NCBI GenBank assembly: GCA_964569295.1
Contig: CAZMVU010000122.1
Coordinates: 1 to 14,475 of the forward strand
DNA from: CAZMVU01 sp964569295
Lineage (GTDB): Bacteria; Hydrogenedentota; Hydrogenedentia; Hydrogenedentales; JAGMZX01
Direction: 5' to 3'
DNA: 14,475 bases
The translations under genes were made by a program, and so were the position numbers. Each line of letters starts with the position of its first letter. Position 1 is the stretch's first letter. The notes under the pieces are model-generated. The model worked only from the letters and a program-made list of their open reading frames with translations, did no database searches and was not told the origin of the DNA. Positions 1 through 5,889 of the stretch are shown in pieces.

Positions 1-73
1 ACCACTCTGACACCGTACGCTCGAAGGCGCACTAGCGCGCGCTTTCAGCGCTGGAGAAAACACCCATTCACCA

Positions 74-92
74 CCTGGGCCTGCGGCCCAGG
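74..92. repeat. Perfect 8-bp GC hairpin (3-nt loop)
   Basis: CCTGGGCC at 74-81 and GGCCCAGG at 85-92 are exact reverse complements around a TGC loop. A looser GC stem (GCACCTTCGGCGC, around 106-118) follows closely. The pattern resembles an intergenic palindromic element rather than a terminator, because no T-run follows on either strand. Whether it is repeated elsewhere in the genome cannot be seen from one window. Confidence 0.5.
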
Positions 93-204
93 CTGGTATG
101 GAACCGCACCTTCGGCGCTCCGGAAACACGCCCAAGCTCCAAATCCCAAGCCGTCCTGAACCACGAACCAACAACCGGGGAACACGCCATTCGATCCTTG
201 TGTT

Positions 205-219
205 GTGGGCGCAGCCCAC
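205..219. repeat. 6-bp hairpin in the M81 downstream region
   Basis: GTGGGC at 205-210 pairs with GCCCAC at 214-219 around a GCA loop. It has the same GGGC-loop-GCCC core as the hairpin at 74-92. No T-run follows on the minus strand, so it is a poor terminator for the minus-strand gene ending at 279. Confidence 0.4.
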
Positions 220-278
220 GTTAGACAGGAGTTGATTACCGAGTTCAGGCAGCAAAAAGCCTGCCCAGGATGTCCGGC

Positions 279-1766
279 CTACAGCGGACTTTCCCAACAA
301 GCGGCATCCTCGAGCGGATACAGCGGCTTGGGCCGCTGCGTGTACGTGTAGCTCTCCGGCCCCGCCCGGGAGGCACCCGGCGAGTCGACGGCGATTACGG
401 CCGAAGCGATGGGCCCGTAGGCCGCAAGAGGCGCTGTCACCCCTTTCACGATAACGAACCGGTGTGCCACCGGATCGACCCCCAGGCTCAACAACTGCTC
501 CAGGCTTGTCGGCATAATGCGAAGGCTGTTTAGAATTACCGTATGGCCACCGCTGGTCTTGATGACCGCGGTCCGTCCCTGGTTGCCATCGCCAAGCCCC
601 CCATGCCGCGCTTCCGGCTCGACGAAACGCCCATCGCTCACATGCACGACCGTGCCCTGGACCGTGGCGGGCGCCCCGTGGTATGCATCGGTCTTGCCGC
701 CCACCGCAAGCGTGACCGGCGCCCCCTCCCCCGCTTCGGCGCATTGCAGTGCCGCCTCGGGGTCGCACAGAACCACGCACGCTCCGCGCAGCCCCTGCCG
801 GCGTACTTCCTCGAACAAAAGCGTGCTGTCGCCCGGGCTGCCCGCACCGATGTTGTCACCGCTGTCCATGAGGCACACGACGCCCGGCGTCTCTGCGGCC
901 CGGCGCACGGCCTCTTTCACATCCGGCAGCGCGGCATTGAGCTTGTCGCGCCGCGCCCACACAAATGACGCCAGTTCCTCCGCAGCCTGGTTCGCCCTGT
1001 GCTGGTCCCCATCGGCAACCGCGAGAACAGACACTCCCATGTGCGGCGTGTCGGCGTAAATGTAGCCGGGCGCTACCGACGCCGCCAGCATACCGCCTTC
1101 CCCCCCCAAACGCCGCATTGCGCCCATGACCGCCGCCATGGGGCCGGCGCCCGTGTATTGCTGCACAATGTGAATGAGCAGCGGCAGCTTCACATGCGCC
1201 TGCACGGGCCGCACCTCGCCGCGCACGGTGCGGACGAGCAGGCGCGCACACTCGAGTCCCCGCTCGCGCTGATCCACATGGGGATAGGTCGTGTAGGCGA
1301 GCGTGGCCGTAGGGAGGCGCACCATGTCCGGCGCGATATTCGCATGCATATCGAGCGACACGACGATGGGCAATTCCGGCCCCGTCACCGCGCGCACACG
1401 CCGCAGGGTTTCGCTGTCCGCGCTTACACGCGATTCACTGCCCATGGCGCCATGCAACGCGAGCAGCAGGCCATCGATCGGGCCAGCCTCCCGCAATGCG
1501 TTGCAGAGCCGGCCGGCCAGCGCTTCGTAGGTCTCGTCTGTAAGTGGGCCCATGGGCGTCGCCCATGCCGCCAACAGCGGGGCCGCTTCGGCGCCGGCCT
1601 CTTCACACCCCGCGATGAACCCGCCCAACTCGTGGTGTGCTTCGCGCCAGACCGGCAACAAGGCACCACCCTCATGCAACGCGGCTTCCTCGAAGTGCCG
1701 CAACCTGGTGGCCTGCCCGGCGAAGGTGTTCGACTCGTGAAGAAACCCGGCGATTCCGATGCGCAT
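279..1766 (-). CDS. M81 family metallopeptidase (MlrC/microcystinase C-like)
   Basis: A 495-residue zinc-dependent hydrolase of the M81 family, named after MlrC, which cleaves linearised microcystin peptides. Most relatives are in bacteria with no link to microcystin and their substrates are unknown. Family marks are visible: HESNTF at residues 10-15, LHGAM at 104-108, LDMHAN at 138-143 and TTYPHVDQRERG at 159-170. Asp139, His141 and His163 have the spacing of the MlrC zinc ligands as I recall them. The length is normal, with no signal peptide or membrane segment, so it is probably cytoplasmic. The start lies 3 bases past the aminotransferase stop, with GGGAG about 6 bases upstream inside that gene, so the two are probably co-transcribed and translationally coupled. 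The neighbours suggest breakdown of a small amino or peptide-like compound; this is inference. The family call is firm and the substrate is unknown. Confidence 0.93.
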   Translation of the reverse strand: MRIGIAGFLHESNTFAGQATRLRHFEEAALHEGGALLPVWREAHHELGGFIAGCEEAGAEAAPLLAAWATPMGPLTDETYEALAGRLCNALREAGPIDGLLLALHGAMGSESRVSADSETLRRVRAVTGPELPIVVSLDMHANIAPDMVRLPTATLAYTTYPHVDQRERGLECARLLVRTVRGEVRPVQAHVKLPLLIHIVQQYTGAGPMAAVMGAMRRLGGEGGMLAASVAPGYIYADTPHMGVSVLAVADGDQHRANQAAEELASFVWARRDKLNAALPDVKEAVRRAAETPGVVCLMDSGDNIGAGSPGDSTLLFEEVRRQGLRGACVVLCDPEAALQCAEAGEGAPVTLAVGGKTDAYHGAPATVQGTVVHVSDGRFVEPEARHGGLGDGNQGRTAVIKTSGGHTVILNSLRIMPTSLEQLLSLGVDPVAHRFVIVKGVTAPLAAYGPIASAVIAVDSPGASRAGPESYTYTQRPKPLYPLEDAACWESPL

Positions 1767-1769
1767 GCC

Positions 1770-3092
1770 TTACTCCCGGCGCTGTGCAAGTGCGTGAAGA
1801 CTCTCCTCGGCCGCCTCGAGCGTGCGGGCAATGTCCGCCGCGGTGTGCGCAGTCGAAAGAAACCAGATGCCGAACCCCGTGAACTGCACACCCCGGTGGT
1901 GCATGTCGCGCCAGAACCGATCGAGCACTTGCACATCCGCTTGCAACGCAGAGCGGAAATCGGTCACGGGCTCGGCATCTTCGAGGAGAAACGACGTACT
2001 GAACACGGATCCCACACCGCGCAGGTCCATGCGTAACCCGTACTCTTTGGCAATACCCGCAAGTCCGTCCCATAGTTTCTTGCCCATGGAATGCGCATGC
2101 GCGAGCGCCGCGCCGTCCTCGGCCGCGAGGTAATCCAGCGCGGCTACCACGCCCGCCATAACCAGGGGGTTGGCGTTGTACGTGCCGGAATGCACCACCT
2201 TCAATTCGCCAAAGAGCCGCATCAGATCCGCCTTGCCCGCCACCGCCGCCACGGCCAGGCCCCCGCCCAACGCTTTGGCGAACGTAGCCAAATCCGGCGT
2301 AACGTCATAAAGCTGTTGCGCGCCGCCCAGTGCAACGCGGAACCCGGTGATGACCTCGTCGAAGACAAGCACCACGCCATAGGTGTCGCACAGATCGCGC
2401 AGGACATGCAGAAAATCCGCCTGGGCAGGGATCAGACCCGCAGCGCAGGCGAAGGGATCGCAGATAACCGCCGCCATCTGGTCGCCGTAGTTAGCGAACG
2501 TCTGGCGCAGGCGCGCTTCGTCATTCCACGGCCGCACAATCAGGTTTTTTGCATCTTCCTCCGTTTGCCCGCCGGAAGAAGGGCGCATGTGCGGGGCGTC
2601 CGGCGGTCCCAGGTCATCGTTGCGCCGTGGCGGACACCAGGCGATCGTGTCGAGCCAGCCGTGGTAGTGTCCCTCGAACCGCAACACCTTTTTCCGGCCG
2701 GTCGCCGCACGCGCCAGGCGAAGGGCGGCGTGGACCGCTTCCGACCCCGTAGTGTTGAAGCGCACCATCTCCGCACACGGCACCAGCGTCGCAATACGTT
2801 CCGCCGCCTCGACCTCGAGCTCGGACTGCCCGGCATATACCAAGCCCTTCTCCGCCTGCCGTTGGATAGCATCGATGACTGGCCGCGGCGTGTGGCCCAG
2901 CAGCATGGGCCCCTGGCCGAGCATATAGTCGATGTACTCGTTGCCGTCCGCATCCCAGATATGCGCCTTGCGCCCATGGGTGTAGAACAGCGGTCCCGGT
3001 TCCTGGTTTGCACGCACGTTGCTGTTGATACCGCCCGGGATCACGCGGCATGCCCGCCCATGCAACGCCTTGCTTTTCTCATACTTCATCAT
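1770..3092 (-). CDS. Class III aminotransferase, glutamate-1-semialdehyde aminomutase-like
   Basis: A 440-residue PLP enzyme of aminotransferase class III. The N-terminus (PGGINSNVRA, residues 19-28) and overall plan resemble glutamate-1-semialdehyde 2,1-aminomutase (HemL). PLP-site elements are present: NTTGSEAVHAA at 113-123 for phosphate binding, HYHGW at 142-146, VFDEVITGFR at 243-252 with the cofactor-pairing Asp245, and the Schiff-base lysine Lys273 in FAKALGGG. HSGTYNANPL at 301-310 matches the second-subunit phosphate loop. It is probably a soluble dimer. It lies between a UroD-fold protein and an M81 peptidase rather than heme genes. The HemL consensus PGGVNSPVRAF is altered, so I read it as a HemL-like paralog acting on another amino acid or amino-ketone. 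No strong Shine-Dalgarno precedes the ATG at 3092 (MM start), but the N-terminus aligns with the family. A true heme-pathway HemL is not fully excluded. Confidence 0.9.
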   Translation of the reverse strand: MMKYEKSKALHGRACRVIPGGINSNVRANQEPGPLFYTHGRKAHIWDADGNEYIDYMLGQGPMLLGHTPRPVIDAIQRQAEKGLVYAGQSELEVEAAERIATLVPCAEMVRFNTTGSEAVHAALRLARAATGRKKVLRFEGHYHGWLDTIAWCPPRRNDDLGPPDAPHMRPSSGGQTEEDAKNLIVRPWNDEARLRQTFANYGDQMAAVICDPFACAAGLIPAQADFLHVLRDLCDTYGVVLVFDEVITGFRVALGGAQQLYDVTPDLATFAKALGGGLAVAAVAGKADLMRLFGELKVVHSGTYNANPLVMAGVVAALDYLAAEDGAALAHAHSMGKKLWDGLAGIAKEYGLRMDLRGVGSVFSTSFLLEDAEPVTDFRSALQADVQVLDRFWRDMHHRGVQFTGFGIWFLSTAHTAADIARTLEAAEESLHALAQRRE

Positions 3093-3280
3093 GCCGACTC
3101 ATCACACATCGTTTTGAGCATCGTCGTATATGCCCTCATCTTCTGGGCACGCAAACAGGGTAGTTGCGAAAAGCCGCCAATGCAACGTCACATAGGCGCG
3201 CCGTGTCAATAGCTTGGGCTTCCGGGACAACTTCCCGGCCAGGATGTCTACGCTGTGGAAGAGGTCCAACGATCCCGCCG

Positions 3281-4291
3281 CTACGCAACACTTTGTGCGT
3301 AATCACGCATGGCCGCCAGGTTTTCATCCGGCGTGCCACGTGGTATCTCACAGCCGGCGCCGGCAATATAGCGCTGTCCCGCCGCCGCATAACAGGCCGC
3401 GAGCGCCGCTGCGATCTGTTTCGGATCGCTGCGCTGCACAGCGTTCACCGGATTGAGATTCCCCGCCAACACCTGCGCCTCCCCCATCTTTGCGCGGGCT
3501 TCCGCCATCGGCACCATCCAGTCGATATCCACCAGCTCACAGCCCAGTGAGCCAATGCCGGCGAGCAGCGGCGTAATGTTTCCGCAGATGTGCAGCCGCA
3601 CGGGGATCCCGCCGGCGTGCAGCGTATCCACCAGTCGTTTTTCATACGGAAGCACGAATTCATGGTACAGCACCGGCCCCACCAGCGAGGCCGCCGCGTC
3701 GCCAATGCCTATCCAATGCGCGCCGGCAGCAAACTGTGCCCGCGCGAATTCGATGCCCAGCGCAAGCGTGAACTCGAACAGGTCGCGCACGAAATCTGGA
3801 TCTTCATAGAAGTCCATCATGAGCGTTTGCAGGCCGCGCAGGTTTGCGCCTTCGGCACAGGGCCCCTCGACCCACCCCTCGACGACCAGGTCCTCGCCCA
3901 CGCACTCCCGCAACGCCCGTGCCGCCTGCAACCGGTCATGCATGCGGGCGCCGTCTTCCGGCTTGGGAGCGGTCAGGTGGGCCAAATCTCCTTTATAGGC
4001 AATAAGCGGCGTCTCCGCGGCCATGCCCGGTGGCAGATCTTCGGGCAGATGCAACGCCGCACCGCAATCCGCCGCCTCCCGTGCCGGATCGGAGATGCAG
4101 GACACCACATCGGCGCCGAAATCTTCCGCCACGCGCAGTTGCCCGGCTACCAGCGCGTTGTAATCGGTGGCATACGTACGATACGGCACCCCGATCCGCT
4201 CTGCTGCGAGCATCATGGTAATTGGCAAAAAGGCCAGGTGGTCGCGCGGCTGTCCGGTCAATGTCGCAAAAACGCGCTCGCGGCCCGTCAT
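3281..4291 (-). CDS. UroD/MtaA-fold protein (corrinoid methyltransferase-like)
   Basis: A 336-residue member of the uroporphyrinogen decarboxylase superfamily, which includes UroD itself and zinc-dependent methyltransferases such as MtaA and CmuA that move methyl groups from corrinoid proteins. It has the opening RERVFATLTGQPRD, the PYEKRL segment, LHICGN at residues 233-238, AGNLNP at 283-288 and GCEIPRGTP at 313-321. His234, Cys236 and Cys314 have the pattern of the MtaA-type zinc site, which true UroD lacks, so methyl transfer is likelier than porphyrin decarboxylation. I chose the ATG at 4291 because GGGAGG precedes it by about 8 bases. A longer frame to 4387 adds a Cys/Arg-rich stretch foreign to the family. 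It is first in a minus-strand group with the aminotransferase and M81 genes, though 188 bases separate it from the next. That gap has a 6-bp inverted repeat (CCGGGA/TCCCGG, 3222-3238) but no T-run. No corrinoid protein gene is visible. Confidence 0.87.
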   Translation of the reverse strand: MTGRERVFATLTGQPRDHLAFLPITMMLAAERIGVPYRTYATDYNALVAGQLRVAEDFGADVVSCISDPAREAADCGAALHLPEDLPPGMAAETPLIAYKGDLAHLTAPKPEDGARMHDRLQAARALRECVGEDLVVEGWVEGPCAEGANLRGLQTLMMDFYEDPDFVRDLFEFTLALGIEFARAQFAAGAHWIGIGDAAASLVGPVLYHEFVLPYEKRLVDTLHAGGIPVRLHICGNITPLLAGIGSLGCELVDIDWMVPMAEARAKMGEAQVLAGNLNPVNAVQRSDPKQIAAALAACYAAAGQRYIAGAGCEIPRGTPDENLAAMRDYAQSVA

Positions 4292-4568
4292 AATGATTCC
4301 CTCCCGCCGCCGGTGTTTGCGTTGCGGCCTGATGAGCATAGCGCACCCCGGCTTATCACACCAACATGCCCCATGCATGCGCCGCATTTCCGCTGAGACG
4401 CCGGGACTTCACTTTTCGGCGTTTCCAGACGATAAAAGGCATGGGGCGCGACTGCCGTCATAAGCTAATCTCTTGACGAATCAACTTCATTTGTTACAAT
4501 TTTGCTTGCTTTGACCACCATGATAATGCATACTAACCTCAATGAAGCTATGAGCCATGGAGGATTCC
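4292..4568. other. Divergent intergenic region
   Basis: This region separates the minus-strand UroD-like gene from the plus-strand fliW operon and should carry promoters for both. The rightward promoter is described separately. A weak leftward candidate has TTGGTG (complement of 4359-4364) and TATGCT (complement of 4335-4340) with 18 bases between. There is also a nested palindrome: GCCCCATGC at 4368-4376 is the reverse complement of GCATGGGGC at 4439-4447, and inside it ACGCCG at 4398-4403 pairs with CGGCGT at 4417-4422. It could be an operator or the leader of either transcript. I recognise no known riboswitch. Confidence 0.5.
4473..4500 (+). promoter_or_regulatory. Sigma70-type promoter for the fliW operon
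   Basis: TTGACG at 4473-4478 (five of six matches to the -35 consensus) and TACAAT at 4495-4500 (five of six to the -10) are 16 bases apart, in an AT-rich stretch unlike the GC-rich surroundings. Transcription would begin near 4507, leaving a leader of about 60 bases before the fliW ATG. It looks like a housekeeping-sigma promoter, not a sigma28 (FliA) or sigma54 flagellar promoter, so control of this operon may lie mainly after transcription. Confidence 0.65.
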
Positions 4569-4571
4569 ATG
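4556..4571 (+). promoter_or_regulatory. RBS hairpin with GGA loop at fliW (candidate CsrA site)
   Basis: CATGGA at 4556-4561 is the exact reverse complement of TCCATG at 4566-4571, leaving a GGAT tetraloop at 4562-4565. The Shine-Dalgarno GGAGGA (4559-4564) occupies the 5' arm and loop, and the fliW ATG (4569-4571) is in the 3' arm. CsrA recognises GGA in hairpin loops, often over Shine-Dalgarno sequences. The fold would also hide the start codon without CsrA. CsrA binding is inferred from sequence. Confidence 0.55.
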
Positions 4572-5039
4572 CAGTTGGAAACAAGCCGTTTCGGGGCGAT
4601 CGACATCGATCCTGAACAGGTTATAACATTTACCCAGCCCATCATCGGGTTCCAGGAATACCGCCGATTCGTGCTCATGCCCGCGGCGGACGACGGCTCG
4701 GTGCAGTGGCTCCAGTCCACGGAAAACGGTGACTTGGCCTTTCTGCTTATAGATCCGCGCCAGGTTGTGCCGGACTATGCCGTGCGTTTAGGGGAGCAGG
4801 AACTCGTCGAATTGGCGGTTACGGGTGTTGACGAGTTGCAAATCTTTACCCTTCTCGTGATTCCCGAGGACCAGAGCCAAGTGCGCACGAACCTCAAGGC
4901 GCCTATTCTTGTCAACATGAAACATCGCCTCGCGCGGCAGCAAGTTATGGATCGCAGCGACTACCCAATCCAATATTTCCTTGCGCAAGCACAAGAAGGC
5001 GCGTCCAAGGAGGTCAGCAATGCTCGTTCTGACGCGTAA
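4569..5039 (+). CDS. fliW: Flagellar assembly factor FliW
   Basis: FliW is a small cytoplasmic protein that binds flagellin and CsrA in turn. When flagellin is scarce FliW is freed, binds CsrA allosterically and relieves CsrA repression of flagellin translation. The 156-residue protein has family marks throughout: FTQPIIGF at residues 21-28, QWLQS at 46-50, LAFLLIDPRQVVPDY at 56-70, and NLKAPILVN followed by the usual RQQV segment near the C-terminus. I chose the ATG at 4569 because GGAGG (4559-4563) lies 5 bases upstream. The in-frame ATG at 4557 would have no ribosome binding site and would add four residues. The gene overlaps csrA by 20 bases in another frame, so the two are probably translationally coupled. 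It presumably starts the operon, with a sigma70 promoter just upstream and a hairpin over its ribosome binding site. Confidence 0.95.
   Translation: MQLETSRFGAIDIDPEQVITFTQPIIGFQEYRRFVLMPAADDGSVQWLQSTENGDLAFLLIDPRQVVPDYAVRLGEQELVELAVTGVDELQIFTLLVIPEDQSQVRTNLKAPILVNMKHRLARQQVMDRSDYPIQYFLAQAQEGASKEVSNARSDA
5000..5036 (+). promoter_or_regulatory. Stem enclosing the csrA RBS and start
   Basis: CGCGTC at 5000-5005 is the exact complement of GACGCG at 5031-5036. The 25-base loop contains the Shine-Dalgarno AAGGAGG (5007-5013) and the csrA ATG (5020-5022). The loop is long and the arms lie in coding sequence, so this is less compelling than the hairpins at 4556 and 5236. The strong Shine-Dalgarno with its GGA is itself a plausible CsrA autoregulatory site. 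Confidence 0.35.
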
Positions 5040-5241
5040 GGAAAACGAGAGCATCATGATTGGCAATGAGATCGAGGTGAAGGTGCTCGATCTCAAGGAT
5101 AACCAGGTGAAGCTCGGTATCGCCGCACCGCGCGCCGTGCCGGTGCACCGCCGCGAAGTATACCTGGCCATTCAGGCAGAGAATGCCCAAGCCGCCACCG
5201 CTGCGAAAGTAGATAACTTGTCCAACCTGATTCCGCGCTAA
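5020..5241 (+). CDS. csrA: Carbon storage/translational regulator CsrA
   Basis: CsrA is a homodimeric RNA-binding protein that recognises GGA in hairpin loops and usually blocks ribosome access. In FliW-containing bacteria its main known target is the flagellin mRNA. The 73-residue sequence aligns along its length: MLVLTRKENESIMIG at the N-terminus with the RNA-contact residues Leu4 and Arg6, NQVKLGIAAPRAVPVHRREVY in the middle with the essential Arg44, then a helical tail. The C-terminal extension beyond about residue 60 is typical of CsrA from FliW lineages. Asn55 is at the position I recall as important for FliW binding in Bacillus. The start is fixed by AAGGAGG six bases before the ATG. 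The first 20 bases lie inside the end of fliW. Its stop codon lies in the stem-loop over the next gene's ribosome binding site. Confidence 0.97.
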   Translation: MLVLTRKENESIMIGNEIEVKVLDLKDNQVKLGIAAPRAVPVHRREVYLAIQAENAQAATAAKVDNLSNLIPR

Positions 5242-5254
5242 TGGAGAGGTAGCG
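5236..5254 (+). promoter_or_regulatory. RBS hairpin with AUGGA loop after csrA (candidate CsrA site)
   Basis: CGCTA at 5236-5240 pairs with TAGCG at 5250-5254, extendable by a G-U pair (5235-5255). The nine-base loop, 5241-5249, holds ATGGAGAGG. It fits the ANGGA core that CsrA prefers in loops and contains the Shine-Dalgarno GGAGAGG (5243-5249) of the gene starting at 5260. The csrA stop codon (5239-5241) is in the stem/loop boundary, so ribosomes finishing csrA would melt it. CsrA control is an inference. Confidence 0.5.
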
Positions 5255-5259
5255 TTTCA

Positions 5260-5889
5260 ATGGAACTTATTGTTGATGACAAACGCAATTTCGAATTTGA
5301 AGGCAATCCGGAAGACGTTTTCAGCGCCTTGGCCGCCATAGATAAGCATTTGCAAGAACAGGGCCGCGCCATGCTCGAAGTGAAGGTGAACGGCGAGACA
5401 CTCGCGCCCGACGACTTGCTTGCACGGCTCGAAAGCACCGCCATCGAAAACGTGCATACCCTTGAGGTGCGATCCTCTGATTTGGCCGAACTGGTCGCGA
5501 ACAGCCTCACGGATCTCGAGGCGGCCCTCCCCGATCTTCCCGAAGCCTGCCGCATGCTGGCGGAACTCTTCCATGGCGAATCACCTGACCAGGGTTTCGG
5601 TGCATTCAACGAACTGGCCCGCATCTGGAGTCACGTCAAAGCGCAGCAGGCGCGCATCACCGCCCTGCTCCAACTCGACATGGCCCAGTTAACTGTGGGC
5701 GACAAACCCGCCGACCAGTTTCATGAGGAGTTGAACCAGTTTCTCGAAGAAGCCGCCACAGCCATCGAGTCCGGGGATTGCGTCCTGCTCGGCGATCTCC
5801 TTGAATATGAATTGGCGCCGCGGGCCGAGCAGGAAACCGAGCTCGTCAACAAACTAAAAGGCGAAGCAACCGCCGCCCTCGGTCAATGA
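5260..5889 (+). CDS. Unrecognised 209-residue protein of the fliW-csrA operon
   Basis: I do not recognise a named family. The first 75 or so residues look like a small alpha/beta unit: strands near 1-5 and 10-14, a helix at 16-33, a strand with a VNGETL turn near 41-48, and a strand at 66-71 (HTLEVR). This is reminiscent of a beta-grasp fold. From about residue 74 the protein reads as mainly helical and acidic, with amphipathic segments at 74-105, 115-142 and 152-205. There are no transmembrane segments, signal peptide or catalytic motifs. The ribosome binding site is GGAGAGG, 10 bases before the ATG. The stop overlaps the next gene's ATG (ATGA), so it is tightly coupled to the glycosyltransferase. 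Its place suggests a flagellin or surface-protein adaptor or chaperone, loosely like FliS or FliT, or a partner of the glycosyltransferases. That is inference from position and helical character only. Confidence 0.8.
   Translation: MELIVDDKRNFEFEGNPEDVFSALAAIDKHLQEQGRAMLEVKVNGETLAPDDLLARLESTAIENVHTLEVRSSDLAELVANSLTDLEAALPDLPEACRMLAELFHGESPDQGFGAFNELARIWSHVKAQQARITALLQLDMAQLTVGDKPADQFHEELNQFLEEAATAIESGDCVLLGDLLEYELAPRAEQETELVNKLKGEATAALGQ

Larger units (their letters stand above)
1..278. other. Non-coding left edge with short GC hairpins
   Basis: I see no convincing gene here. It lies downstream of the minus-strand M81 gene, which stops at 279. Plus-strand frame 1 is open from the window edge to a TGA near 168, but it has no start and its composition (Arg/Pro/Trp rich) matches no family I recognise. 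The stretch holds several short inverted repeats: GCGCT/AGCGC at 39-51, a perfect 8-bp stem at 74-92, a 6-bp stem at 205-219 and GGCAG/CTGCC at 248-265. None is followed by a T-run on either strand, so a classical intrinsic terminator for the M81 operon is not evident. Confidence 0.5.

Noticed and set aside
1..168. Open plus-strand frame at the left edge as the end of a gene
   Set aside because: The translation shows no recognisable protein features and overlaps the palindromic stretch; 55 open codons in GC-rich DNA are weak evidence.
248..270. GGCAG/CTGCC with a T-run as terminator of the M81 gene
   Set aside because: On the minus strand the T-run lies within the loop, not after the stem, so it does not fit a rho-independent terminator.
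999..3212. Long plus-strand open frames (999-2036 and 2091-3212)
   Set aside because: They lie antisense to the M81 and aminotransferase genes, whose protein motifs are unmistakable. The translations are Arg/His-rich with no family features, as expected opposite GC-rich codons.
3222..3238. Inverted repeat CCGGGA/TCCCGG as an intrinsic terminator between the UroD-like and aminotransferase genes
   Set aside because: The stem is only 6 bp and no T-run follows on the minus strand, so I do not call a terminator.
4292..4387. 32-residue N-terminal extension of the UroD-like protein
   Set aside because: The extension is Cys/Arg-rich and foreign to the family. The internal ATG at 4291 has GGGAGG at good spacing and matches the family N-terminus.
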